DNA of 35,998 nt from Bacteroidia bacterium (GTDB lineage Bacteria > Bacteroidota > Bacteroidia > Cytophagales > Cyclobacteriaceae): contig JAENVX010000213.1 of NCBI GenBank assembly GCA_016650355.1, positions 1 to 35,998 on the forward strand. Direction: 5' to 3'. The notes beneath the pieces are model-generated. The model had not been told where the DNA came from. It ran no database searches and saw only the letters and a program-made list of their open reading frames with translations. The translations under genes were made by a program, and so were the position numbers. Every line of letters begins with the position of its first letter. Within the stretch, counting starts at the first letter, position 1. This document shows, one piece after another, positions 10,101 to 18,427 of this stretch.

Positions 10101-11352
10101 CATCTGATTCACCCGGAAGTTTGCCAACTAAATTGTAGAGGTTGTTATTATTATTGTCAGTGGGCCATCCGGGAGGCACTTTAATGTCGTAGTAACCTTT
10201 TCGATACACCTTATCCGATTCCCCCAAGTCCATTAGACCAATAACGTCACGCTGAGTTTGTGTGTCGTTCTGGCGATTCATTAAATAGATTTCAATACGC
10301 GTGATATTTACGCCTGAAGTAATCTGCGGAAGTGTGCTTAACCATCCTTCAAAATTATCGCGAAAGAACTGACCCAGGAAAAAGTGACGGTTCTCATCAT
10401 AGTTGGAACCTACAATTTCAAATGGCCTTCCCTGGGCAGTGCCGCTTGTGTTTCCTTGTATTTCAATACTGGACTGCTTGCCACGCTGGGTTGTAGCAAT
10501 TGTGGTGACAAACATTTTACCAAACTGCATCTGCGTTTTAACACCAAATAAATTTTGTGATCCTGTAATCAAACTATTGTTGAGTGGGAGGCTTACATTA
10601 CCTAGCTCCAGCTTTTTCAAAACATCTTCTTTGAAGCCAGTGTATTCCAACTTCATGCTGTTTTGGAAATCGAATGAATTATTATTGTCAAAGTTGACTC
10701 CCACTTTTAATTTTTCTCCAATTTTTCCAACCACACTAAGATTAATCTGTTGGTCAAATTCAAACCCACCATTGCGTTGTTGCCGGATAGGAATCGTAGG
10801 GTTTTCGATTTTTTGCCAGGAACCACCGAAGTCTAGTGTCACAAATCCGCGCGGGATGAGTTCGACATAACTTCCACCAAAAATTCGGTCAATGGTTGGA
10901 CTTAAATATATTTTGGGTATCAAGTTTCGTCCACTTACTGCGCTTTCTCCGTCCAACGCCTTGCTGCGTCCTTGCCAATAGTTTTTAAGAATTATTCGCT
11001 CCTGCTGCTGACTAAACTCCTCAAAACTCATGGAAGAATTTGGTCTGAAATTGACTGACCCAATTTTTTCGTAGATGTTGTAGTTCATGCCCGAGTCGAT
11101 CTGGACATCCAGGCTCAAGCTTTTAGGATCCTTTAAGAAAAGCGGGGAATAGGTAGTAGTGTTTGAAAAAGGATCTCCGTACCGGTCGCGCGGGCGAAAG
11201 GAAGGCAGATAGGGGTTTATTATTTTACTGCGAACGGTATCAACGCGCGTAGTGTCCTGCTGCTGGGCAAATACGGTAGCACAGCCAAGCCATGTTGCTA
11301 ATAACATGCTCAGTCCAATGATGAACCGCTGTTTCCGTTGTATTAGGATCAA
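4177..11352 (-). CDS. sprA: cell surface protein SprA (Type 9 secretion translocon / gliding motility)
   Basis: 2391 aa with N-terminal signal peptide, SprA-like sequence and length, and ruvA/malic enzyme upstream with gcvH downstream. Predicted start is TTG. Confidence 0.93.
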   Translation of the reverse strand: MILIQRKQRFIIGLSMLLATWLGCATVFAQQQDTTRVDTVRSKIINPYLPSFRPRDRYGDPFSNTTTYSPLFLKDPKSLSLDVQIDSGMNYNIYEKIGSVNFRPNSSMSFEEFSQQQERIILKNYWQGRSKALDGESAVSGRNLIPKIYLSPTIDRIFGGSYVELIPRGFVTLDFGGSWQKIENPTIPIRQQRNGGFEFDQQINLSVVGKIGEKLKVGVNFDNNNSFDFQNSMKLEYTGFKEDVLKKLELGNVSLPLNNSLITGSQNLFGVKTQMQFGKMFVTTIATTQRGKQSSIEIQGNTSGTAQGRPFEIVGSNYDENRHFFLGQFFRDNFEGWLSTLPQITSGVNITRIEIYLMNRQNDTQTQRDVIGLMDLGESDKVYRKGYYDIKVPPGWPTDNNNNNLYNLVGKLPGESDAINQALENLFPGKPFVNGTDFEKITSARKLSSTEFTFHNELGYITLQRKLQNDEALAVAFEYTYNGRVYKVGELTEEYSNKGDKDVVYLKMLRPRKISVKDPTGKILPTWNLMMKNIYSLNVSQLTRDNFQLRVIYRDDRTGIDNPQLQEGDISRTKQLIEVMGLDRLNPYNDPQPDGNFDFVEKITVQTETGLIILPYLEPFNTALRNLFKKETNETTRAYLTQKYVYDTLYHTTKAEAELVATKNKFYFVGSFKAGSGKDIIIQGFNIAQGSVKVFAGGTPLREGTDYTVDYTFGKVTILNEGILSSGKNISITYEQQDPFAFQTRSLIGTRFDYKLNEDINLGSTLLYYNERAIVTRNSIGNEPARNLQYGFDMNLRKDSRILTKMVDALPFLQTKETSTINLNAEWAQLLPGTSNIVKGEGTSFIDDFENSATPYSLLSPVGWKLSTVPKTSDNRFDLANGAIDDVAAGYKRAKLAWYQVDPQFYRTGAGNNFKPPNIKDQDLENHYVRAVPPQEIFPYRDLYIGNFYEQIFDVAYYPQERGPYNYNPDLNFDGTLKNPTSNWGGITTAIRNEVDWDKSNIEYVEFWLMDPFINSKNGQIDDGRGEPRSNTTGGNVVFHLGSLSEDLMRDGKHAFENGLPTDGNLNGSGATANPWGYVTTQQYLNNAFDNESSSRANQDVGLDGLSTTKENDYFKDFLNTLTPAASAIVKLDPSADDFLSPFNPTYDGLDAKILQRYQNYNGHEHNSPILTSSEPAQGTTIPENEDLNADNTLSDLEEYYAYNIDLKPATLQVGKKYIVDKITNNINGDNVSWYLFRIPVRQFDEKVGDITGFKSIRYARMYLTGFSQPVVMRLANFRFVGNRWRRYTGNLEESKFGEVLEPNLDNFSVSTVNVEENGQGSADKPAYVEPLARDRDNTSYQQRRLNEQAIQLCVTDLPDGDARSIFKNVSMDFFNYGRIKMFLHAHGGTQKDNDNLTDNQLVGFIRLGTDFDENYYEIEIPLKITKFGVSRNVDDIWPVENYIDMDLNELYALKAQRDRENYSLGELFPREGPRFIGNQGIRIFGRPDLSQVKLMMIGVRNPRSDDAKSINVCLWANELRLTEFDRTAGWAVNAVLNAKLADLGTVTGSFKHITFGYGGVQSKISERARGETTIYDVSSNLNVDKLLPQSLGLKIPMFASYETTTMNPNFDPANPDLRLEAAFKSFNTDQERETYRQLIQDKAERRSLNFTNVRKVKVKKDAVSHIYDIENFAFTYAYSEATQTNFNLIENTRRSIKGAVAWQYSPKFKGFEPFKDFKFLSSPFLQLIKDFNFNPMPTNISVRGELDRSFSKLVYRNNVKDLAGAQPNYQKFFVFNRYYSAKWSLAKSLSVDYNARMNAIIDEPNGDLDNEDSIKVVVDNLKGFGRAKNFEQTISANYTVPLDKLPLTNWIGTDYRYNVGYSWRAGPLEKTDSLKLGNIIQNTQEQALTGRLDFVKLYNKVKFLKDINTPKRKQTPLEKAKQTKAKPDTVKTPPDLFALKGIMRLIMSLRNITGNYNLSRGTILPGFTPTPNLFGNDETWTAPGWNFILGGQDPNIRYKAADNNWLSTSAKLTTPFSQLETKDISLKANVEPTADFKIQLDVKKTTNSAYQEIFRYDEASNGYQSLSPSQSGSYKVSMVTINTAFKNNTSTSSTVFQTFEENISAIQNRFTEVSGAGYESQSQDVMIPAFIAAYSGTSAEKVNLSPFPSIPLPNWRVDYTGLNKIEAFKDKFQSITLNHAYSSSYGVTNFSNSLEYTDVGINVPLEDYNNGVFATKPNSQGQLIPVYVISQVMISEQFAPLIGVNIRTKNKLTLRFDYKTKRDLSLNISNASVTELIGKDWSFEVGYTKNNLKLPIKDQGRVITLKNDVTFRMNMSVTNNRTIQRKIEDVNTVTNGNINFQLRPNVSYVVNQKLNVQLYFERNVNEPLVTNSYKRSTTRFGTKIQFNLAQ

Positions 11353-11359
11353 TCGTATC

Positions 11360-11947
11360 TCAGGCGTTTTTGAGTGACTGTTTGACCAGTTCTTCTAAAC
11401 TAATAGTATTTCCAGATTTTCTCAGGACCGCGTCAATACTTTTCTCAGCTTGAGGTTTACTGATACCAAGGGTCACTAGGGCACCTAACGCCTCCTGACG
11501 CATAGTATTGTGGCCTGAAGCTGGAATTCCACCAATTTCTTCAGCTCCTTTTTTAAATTTGTCCTTCAGTTCAAGGATCAGTCGCTGGGCTGTTTTTCCA
11601 CCAATACCCTTCACCGCCTGAAGAGTACCAACATCTTCCTGAAGTATAGCATTCTTCAACTCCGTGGTAGACAGATAGGAGAGTACCATCATGGCTGTAT
11701 TGGGTCCAACTCCATTAACCGAAATCAGGTTTTGAAACATGGTTTTTTCTGTATCGGAAGAGAATCCATACAATATATGGGCATCTTCGCGTACGTGCAT
11801 GTAAGTAGAAAGTCGAATGGCCTCCTGATCTTTTATCTCTGTAAAGGTATTGAGCGAGATGCTGACATGATAACCGACTCCATTAACATCAATGATTACA
11901 AATGTAGGTTCTTTGCGTGTCAGCTTTCCATTCAAATATGCGATCAT
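11360..11947 (-). CDS. ruvA: Holliday junction branch migration protein RuvA
   Basis: MIAYLNGKLTRKEPTFVIIDVNGVGYHVSIS, helix-hairpin-helix segments SVNGVGPNTAMMVLSYL and AVKGIGGKTAQRLILELKDK. Confidence 0.96.
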   Translation of the reverse strand: MIAYLNGKLTRKEPTFVIIDVNGVGYHVSISLNTFTEIKDQEAIRLSTYMHVREDAHILYGFSSDTEKTMFQNLISVNGVGPNTAMMVLSYLSTTELKNAILQEDVGTLQAVKGIGGKTAQRLILELKDKFKKGAEEIGGIPASGHNTMRQEALGALVTLGISKPQAEKSIDAVLRKSGNTISLEELVKQSLKNA

Positions 11948-11965
11948 AATCAGTACTTAGGACTG

Positions 11966-14245
11966 CTAAAAATGTTCATTCCTTTCCTGAAGCTGTGCAT
12001 CTACAACAGCAATGGCGGCCATGTTCACTATTTCGCGAATGGAACTGCCAAGTTGCAAAATATGAACAGGCTTTTTCATGCCCAATAGAATAGGACCAAT
12101 AGCCTCTGAGCCACCTATCTCCATCAATAGCTTATAGGCTATGTTGCCCGATATCAGGTTAGGGAAGATCAGGGTGTTGGCGCGCTCACTTGCCAATGCA
12201 CTGAATGGATAATTTTCCTTTTGTAAGTCGGTATTAAGAGCTACGTTGGCTTGTATGTCCCCTTCAATTACCAGGTCAGGAAATTTTGCTTTTGCAAGGC
12301 GCACGGCCTCCTGCGTTTTTTCAGGCACATCTCCTTTGCTCGATCCAAAGTTGGAATAGGAGAGCATAGCTATTCGAGGTTCATAATCAAAAAACTTAAC
12401 TCCACGTTGGGCGAGCGATATAATTCCTACTAATTCCTCCGCTGTAGGATCAACATTCACTGTGCAGTCAGCAAAAAAGAATGTTCCCTTTTTATTCATG
12501 ATGATGTACATGCCAGCCACACGTTTAACACCTGGAGCCATGCCTATAATCTGTAAAGAAGGCAATATGGTTTTTGGATAATCTTTTGTAAGTCCTGACA
12601 CCAATGCATCGGCATCTCCAAATTCTACCATCATGGCGCCAAAGCCATTGCGGTCTCGAATCACACGATTGGCATCGTACATAGTTGCACCCTTTCGTTG
12701 GCGCGTTTTGTAATAATGTTGAGCGTATTTTTCGGTCAAAACTTTTTCTTCCCGCGGATCTACAATTTTGCATTGGTCTAATTCAAGGCTGTGTTCTTTA
12801 ATCAACCGCTCGATTTCAGACCGTTTACCAAGTAAAATTGGTTTTGCTACTCCCTCATCTTGCAATACTTGCGCTGCCTTTAAAATTTTATGGTTGTCGG
12901 CTTCCGCAAAGACTACCCGCTTTGGATTTTTCTTCGCTAAGTCAATTATTCGTGAAGTAAGTTTATCCTCAATTCCGATTCTCTTTAGCAAATCCTGATG
13001 GTATTTCCCCCAATCGGTAATTGGGTTTGTAGCCATACCAGAATCCATAGCAGCTTTTGCCACAGCAGGAGAAATCGTTGTGATCAGGCGGGGATCAAGT
13101 GGCTTAGGAATAAGGTACTGCCTGCCGAATTGTATCTTTGTGTCACCGTAAGCTTTGATAACCATTTCAGGTACTGGCTCTTTGGCAAGGATGGATAATG
13201 CTTTAACAGCAGCAAGTTTCATCGCCTCATTAATTTCAGTAGCCCGTACATCAAGCGCACCTCTGAATATGTAAGGAAAGCCCAACACATTGTTCACCTG
13301 ATTAGGATGATCAGAACGACCCGTGGCCATGATCAAATCAGGTCGGGTTTTCATTGCCAAATCATAGGCGATTTCAGGATTAGGATTGGCCAGCGCAAAC
13401 ACAATTGGATCGCTAGCCATATTAAGAATATCTTGTGAAGTAAGAATATCTGCTTTTGACAAACCAATAAAAACATCTGCGCCTTTGATAGCTTGTTGTA
13501 AGGTGCTCACATCCCGGGCGGTTGCAAATTCCGCTTTAATGAGATCGAGTTCATCGCGGTCAATCCGTATCACTCCTTTGCTATCGCACATGATCAGGTT
13601 TTCGCGTGTTAGCCCAAGTGAAAAATATAATCGTGTGCAAGAGACAGCAGCAGCACCTGCACCATTTACAACCACAACAATTTCATCTATCTTTTTTCCT
13701 ATTATCTCAAGCGCATTAAGCAGTGCGGCACTGGAAATGATGGCTGTACCGTGTTGGTCATCGTGCATTACCGGGATGTTCATCTTGTCACGCAGCTCCG
13801 TTTCGATTTTAAAACACTCTGGGGCTTTGATGTCTTCCAGATTAATGCCGCCAAAAGTAGGCTCAAGAGATTTTACAATTTTGATAAAGGCATCCGGATC
13901 TTCCTCGTCTATCTCAATATCGAAAACATCAATACCAGCAAACTTTTTAAAGAGCACGCCTTTGCCCTCCATCACAGGCTTTGAAGCTTCGGGCCCAATG
14001 TTTCCAAGACCTAACACAGCAGTGCCATTCGAAATCACTGCTACGAGATTTCCTTTGGCCGTATATTTATAAACATCCTCTTTGTTGGCAGCAATTTCCT
14101 TACAAGGCTCCGCCACACCAGGTGAATAGGCGAGAGCCAGATCAAGCTGGGTGCTCAACGTTTTGGTTGGCACTACTTCAATTTTTCCTGGTTGCCCTTG
14201 TGAGTGATAATCAAGAGCATCTTGCTTGCGAATCTTTATAGACAT
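11966..14245 (-). CDS. maeB: NADP-dependent malic enzyme with C-terminal phosphotransacetylase-like domain
   Basis: N-terminal malic enzyme motifs (LALAYSPGVAEPCKEIA, MHDDQHGTAIISSAALLNAL, VVNGAGAAAVSC) fused to a PTA-like C-terminus (RVVFAEADNHKILKAAQVLQDEGVAKPILLG). Confidence 0.95.
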   Translation of the reverse strand: MSIKIRKQDALDYHSQGQPGKIEVVPTKTLSTQLDLALAYSPGVAEPCKEIAANKEDVYKYTAKGNLVAVISNGTAVLGLGNIGPEASKPVMEGKGVLFKKFAGIDVFDIEIDEEDPDAFIKIVKSLEPTFGGINLEDIKAPECFKIETELRDKMNIPVMHDDQHGTAIISSAALLNALEIIGKKIDEIVVVVNGAGAAAVSCTRLYFSLGLTRENLIMCDSKGVIRIDRDELDLIKAEFATARDVSTLQQAIKGADVFIGLSKADILTSQDILNMASDPIVFALANPNPEIAYDLAMKTRPDLIMATGRSDHPNQVNNVLGFPYIFRGALDVRATEINEAMKLAAVKALSILAKEPVPEMVIKAYGDTKIQFGRQYLIPKPLDPRLITTISPAVAKAAMDSGMATNPITDWGKYHQDLLKRIGIEDKLTSRIIDLAKKNPKRVVFAEADNHKILKAAQVLQDEGVAKPILLGKRSEIERLIKEHSLELDQCKIVDPREEKVLTEKYAQHYYKTRQRKGATMYDANRVIRDRNGFGAMMVEFGDADALVSGLTKDYPKTILPSLQIIGMAPGVKRVAGMYIIMNKKGTFFFADCTVNVDPTAEELVGIISLAQRGVKFFDYEPRIAMLSYSNFGSSKGDVPEKTQEAVRLAKAKFPDLVIEGDIQANVALNTDLQKENYPFSALASERANTLIFPNLISGNIAYKLLMEIGGSEAIGPILLGMKKPVHILQLGSSIREIVNMAAIAVVDAQLQERNEHF

Positions 14246-14351
14246 AGGGGCGGTTGTTTAAAAGCGAATAGCAATTTACAATTAAAAGTCAATTAGCAGA
14301 GGAATTCAGGGTGTCTGAAAGAAGGATTTTATCACACGTAAAAACCTTTTA

Positions 14352-15440
14352 TTAGTTAGCGTTGGACACTGGCAATTGATCGCTTGTTTTGAAGGTATAT
14401 AATATTGTTTCTAACTCTCGCATGATCTCGCGTTGGCTTCTGCTCGGACTAAAGGTGAACCCTTCTACATAATAGAAGTATCCCGTTGCTTCATCCACAA
14501 GGGCATAGCTTACAAATGGCCCGCCCATAGAGTAGTTGTTGGCTCGCCACAGCCCCCTGGTTTCTATGGCAAAATGTTTATTAAAATTGACTTGACGTGA
14601 TTCTATAGGAACGAATGGAATGGTTGTTTCGGTAATCAAATAAGAGTTACTTACCTCAGGATCTTCAAATAAATACTTTTTACAAATTTCATCTCTGAAT
14701 TTGATAAGACTGTCTTTGCTAAATTGGTCCGGTGATGAATATTTTTTGCGGGCGATGAAGACATCTTTATCGTCCCTAGGATTGATTTGGCGTACCCACA
14801 CAAAATCTTTTTCATTGATCACTAATTTATAACCAAATGGGATTTGAAGATCGGCCTGCATATTTTGCTTTATCCAATCGCTCAATCCTTTCAATTGACC
14901 TGACTTGAAAAGCGATTTTGATAGGCGATCCCGTTCTGTCTTGTCAAAATAATCAACTAATTGTTGACGATTCTTTCTAATGTTAGCAATGAGTTCTTTT
15001 TCATTGTTCCCAAACAGGTACATCACTTCTTGGCCTTTGGCAAACACATTTTGTGATGTAGTTATATACAGCGATGGATCAGATTTTATTTTTTTTACGA
15101 AGTCAGGGGTAAAAATTGTTTTAACAATGCTTGCTCCGTGCGACCGTTTATCCAGAGTCGTAGCAAAGATTAAATTTCTTCGTTGCTTTAGTATAAAATT
15201 CAATTTACGCGGATCGATCCAATGCATGTTGAAAGTATATTCAGGCCTGGGTAGCCCTCTCATTTCTGCATTAAATATTGAGTCCAGTGTGGTGCCAAGT
15301 GGTCCTTTCCATTGCAGTGAATCCATTATCAAATACATATCTCCCGATATACCTGCAGCAGGAGGGAGATTTTCACTCTTTTTATCTGAACAGGAGGTTA
15401 GCGATGCTAAAATGATGAATATAGAAACTATTTTTTTCAT
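14352..15440 (-). CDS. DUF4837 family lipoprotein
   Basis: Lipobox-type N-terminus (IFIILASLTSCSDK); sequence resembles DUF4837, e.g. RGLPRPEYTFNMHWIDPRKLNFILKQRRNLIFATTLD. Confidence 0.8.
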   Translation of the reverse strand: MKKIVSIFIILASLTSCSDKKSENLPPAAGISGDMYLIMDSLQWKGPLGTTLDSIFNAEMRGLPRPEYTFNMHWIDPRKLNFILKQRRNLIFATTLDKRSHGASIVKTIFTPDFVKKIKSDPSLYITTSQNVFAKGQEVMYLFGNNEKELIANIRKNRQQLVDYFDKTERDRLSKSLFKSGQLKGLSDWIKQNMQADLQIPFGYKLVINEKDFVWVRQINPRDDKDVFIARKKYSSPDQFSKDSLIKFRDEICKKYLFEDPEVSNSYLITETTIPFVPIESRQVNFNKHFAIETRGLWRANNYSMGGPFVSYALVDEATGYFYYVEGFTFSPSRSQREIMRELETILYTFKTSDQLPVSNAN

Positions 15441-15539
15441 GAAGTTATGGTAGAATATTACAACCTATAATTCAAAACTACTGATAAGGTCACGTTAATA
15501 GTTTAACGAATTGCTCTGAAAGAAATATATTCCAAGGAA

Positions 15540-16964
15540 TTAGCCAACGATAAGTTTCTGACCCGGCTGAAGTTTAGTGCTTTTTAAATTATTCAGGCTT
15601 TTAATTTTTTCAATCGTTAGGCCTTCAAACTTCTTGGAAATCTCCCACAAGGAATCACCAGGTTGGACGGTGTAAATTTTACCTTGAGCAGAAGTTATGA
15701 TTTCCGTTTTCGCCTCCTGCCGCTTGGCAGGGGCCATCGTCTTGGAAGTCAAGACCCAAATGTTTAATCGCTGCCCAGATCGGATGAGATTACTGCTGAG
15801 ATTATTCCAATACCTGATATCTTCTACTCTTACATGATGACGTTCAGCAATTAGTCCGATTACATCACCAGATTTTACAGTGTAGGTGATGGATTCCCGA
15901 CCGTACGTTCCCCCCAGTGTTTTTTTTGCAATAATTTCCAACTCCGTCCTTCCCACCTTTGAAGCAGAATCAAGAATTGAAAACCTGTTCATCTGCAGGT
16001 TTAGCTTTGCATGTAGTGGAATTTTTACAACGTAGGTTTTTCCTGTTTCAGGTATGGCACTTCGTAGTACCGATGGATTTAATTTTTGCAAATCTTCGAT
16101 ACAAGTGCCGGTGAGGTTTGCAAATGTTTGGAAGTGCAGGAATTTGTTTACCCGCAATGTATCATGCGTTAGTAACTCTTCACGTGCCGTTTCGATGATA
16201 TTATGCTCCTCGGCATAATTCATCGCATAGATGATCGCCACATATTGTGGTACATAAGCCCGTGTTTCACGAGGCAGGTATGGATATACTTCCCAAAATG
16301 ATTTTTTATAGCCACTTCTTCTAATTGCTTTTCGTACTGTGCCAGGCCCGGAGTTATAAGCGGCCAGCGCCAATTCCCAGTTATGGAACATGGAGTAAAG
16401 TTGTGACAAATATTTACACGCTGCTTCAGTGGATTTCTCCGGATCCATCCGATCATCAAGGTACCAGTCATGGTTTAGCTTAAGGTAGCTTCCCGTTCCG
16501 GCCATAAATTGCCAGAGTCCAACAGCTCGTGCGCGAGAAACAGCTTTTGGATTTAACCCCGACTCAATAACAGCCAGATATTTCAACTCATCTGGGAGAT
16601 TATATTTCTCAAAGTATTTTTCAAATAGGGGAAAGAACAAATCCTTTCTGCGCATCACCATTTTAGTGTATTCCCGGTCCTTCACAACAAAGTAGTTGAT
16701 GAAAGCTTGAGTTTTATCGTTGTACGTTAACGGCACTTTTTTTTGTAGGCAACTAAGGCGGTCTGCAATTAATTCCGTGGTTTCATCAGCGGGAATGTAT
16801 TCCAGATTCTCATACGAAATTAATGTCGAGGCACGCAATGTATCAAGAGGATTACCTAAATCTAAGTTTACTTCTTGCAGGGCGAGAGAATCAATCTCTA
16901 ACTCCTGAGAGAAAGCAGAGTGAACACATGCCCATAATACTAAACAAAAAATTATTTTTTTCAT
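15540..16964 (-). CDS. MltD-like lytic transglycosylase (SLT domain plus LysM repeats)
   Basis: SLT motif YLAVIESGLNPKAVSRARAVGLWQFM; LysM repeats YTVKSGDVIGLIAERHHVRVEDIRYWNNL and YTVQPGDSLWEISKKFEGLTIEKIKSLNNL; signal peptide. Confidence 0.92.
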   Translation of the reverse strand: MKKIIFCLVLWACVHSAFSQELEIDSLALQEVNLDLGNPLDTLRASTLISYENLEYIPADETTELIADRLSCLQKKVPLTYNDKTQAFINYFVVKDREYTKMVMRRKDLFFPLFEKYFEKYNLPDELKYLAVIESGLNPKAVSRARAVGLWQFMAGTGSYLKLNHDWYLDDRMDPEKSTEAACKYLSQLYSMFHNWELALAAYNSGPGTVRKAIRRSGYKKSFWEVYPYLPRETRAYVPQYVAIIYAMNYAEEHNIIETAREELLTHDTLRVNKFLHFQTFANLTGTCIEDLQKLNPSVLRSAIPETGKTYVVKIPLHAKLNLQMNRFSILDSASKVGRTELEIIAKKTLGGTYGRESITYTVKSGDVIGLIAERHHVRVEDIRYWNNLSSNLIRSGQRLNIWVLTSKTMAPAKRQEAKTEIITSAQGKIYTVQPGDSLWEISKKFEGLTIEKIKSLNNLKSTKLQPGQKLIVG

Positions 16965-16975
16965 ATGCTGTCTCC

Positions 16976-18424
16976 CTATACCGTGATTGGCGCAGGTTTA
17001 TTCAAGTTTATTAAAAGTTTCGAAAATTGAAGAAGCTTTGATTCTTCAAAATCGTTTGTGATCACCTGTATTCCTATTGGTAATCCATTATCATCGGTTC
17101 CGCAAGGAATAGAAATCCCTGGCACACCAGCTACATTAGCTTGAACGGAAAATAGATCAGCCAAGTACATTTCTACGGGGTTATCGGTATGCTCTCCTAT
17201 CTTAAAGGCGGTAGTAGGTGTGGTGGGCATCAGGATAAAATCATATTTCTCCAAAAGCGCTTTTGTTTTATCCCTTATGATCCTCCTCACTTTTTGAGCT
17301 TTGCTATAGTAGGCATCATAATAGTTGGCACTTAAAACGAACGTGCCTAGCAAAATTCTACGCTGCACTTCTTTTCCAAAAGCTTCTGATCTTGTTTTCT
17401 TGTAAAGTGATTCAAGGTCATGTGTGCTGGAACTTCGAAAGCCATACCTAACACCGTCATAGCGTGATAAATTCGAACTTGCTTCTGCAGTTGAGAGTAC
17501 ATAATAAGTAGGAAGAATATAGTCCATCAACGGAAATTCAATTGCTTCAACCGTGTGACCCTCCGTTGTCAAGGCATTAATTTTCTTAGTAATGTTTTCC
17601 CGGATTTCACGTTGCAATGCTAGTGATTCAATCTCCTTCACATAGGCGACTTTATATTTTTTCTTTTCGGAAGTGATAAGTTCTTGCGAATAGGAAGGAA
17701 CTGCTTTTTGTGACACGGTGCTGTCATACTCATCGGCACCGGCAATTACCTCCAGCACTAATGCGATATCATCTACATTTTTAGAAAAAATACCAATGCT
17801 ATCAAACGAGGATCCAAAAGCAATCAATCCATGACGTGAAATGCGTGAGTAAGTAGGCTTCAACCCAACGATTCCGCAAAAAGCTGCGGGTTGCCTGACG
17901 GAGCCGCCAGTATCAGATCCCAATGAAACTTGGCACATGTCGGTCATCACAGCAACTGCCGACCCTCCTGAAGAACCACCTGGAACGCGAGTTATATCAA
18001 CCTCATTTAAAACAGGTCCGAAAGCGGAGTTCTCATTAGATGAGCCCATTGCAAATTCATCGCAGTTTTGCCTTCCTATAATAATAGCATCTTCATTTAG
18101 CAAACGCTGAACAGCAGTGCCATTGAATTGAGAAACAAATCCATCTAGAATTTTGCTACTCGCTTGTAGCGGATGATCCTTATAACAAAGAACATCCTTT
18201 ATGCCTACAACAAGTCCGGCTAGTTTGCCGGCAGTTCCACCTTTGATTTTTTGATCTATTTCTCTGGCTCGGGTAATCGCCTCATTTCCGTAGACACTCA
18301 GGAACGCATTGAGATGCTTTTTCTTCTGGATTTGAGAGAGATGAAAATTAACCCTCTCCACGCAGGAAAGGGTTCCATTCTTAAGATCGTGTTGGATTTT
18401 ATGAAAACTTGAGTACGTCTTCAA
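16976..18424 (-). CDS. gatA: Asp-tRNA(Asn)/Glu-tRNA(Gln) amidotransferase subunit A
   Basis: Amidase signature GSDTGGSVRQPAAFCGIVGLKPTYSRISRHGLIAFGSSFDSIG; 482 aa; predicted TTG start. Confidence 0.96.
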   Translation of the reverse strand: MKTYSSFHKIQHDLKNGTLSCVERVNFHLSQIQKKKHLNAFLSVYGNEAITRAREIDQKIKGGTAGKLAGLVVGIKDVLCYKDHPLQASSKILDGFVSQFNGTAVQRLLNEDAIIIGRQNCDEFAMGSSNENSAFGPVLNEVDITRVPGGSSGGSAVAVMTDMCQVSLGSDTGGSVRQPAAFCGIVGLKPTYSRISRHGLIAFGSSFDSIGIFSKNVDDIALVLEVIAGADEYDSTVSQKAVPSYSQELITSEKKKYKVAYVKEIESLALQREIRENITKKINALTTEGHTVEAIEFPLMDYILPTYYVLSTAEASSNLSRYDGVRYGFRSSSTHDLESLYKKTRSEAFGKEVQRRILLGTFVLSANYYDAYYSKAQKVRRIIRDKTKALLEKYDFILMPTTPTTAFKIGEHTDNPVEMYLADLFSVQANVAGVPGISIPCGTDDNGLPIGIQVITNDFEESKLLQFSKLLINLNKPAPITV

Positions 18425-18427
18425 CGC

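Noticed and set aside
10403-10870. 155-aa plus-strand ORF opposite sprA
   Set aside because: Shadow ORF within sprA; low-complexity translation. Same applies to the other short ORFs opposite sprA, lipA, and the Asp-box gene.
4177-11352. Giant ORF as an adhesin or NRPS/PKS
   Set aside because: Sequence, beta-rich composition and ruvA/gcvH neighbours fit SprA; no adhesin repeats or biosynthetic domains.
13386-14072. 228-aa plus-strand ORF opposite maeB
   Set aside because: Lies wholly antisense to a well-supported malic enzyme; Ser/Ile-rich shadow-ORF composition and no recognisable family.
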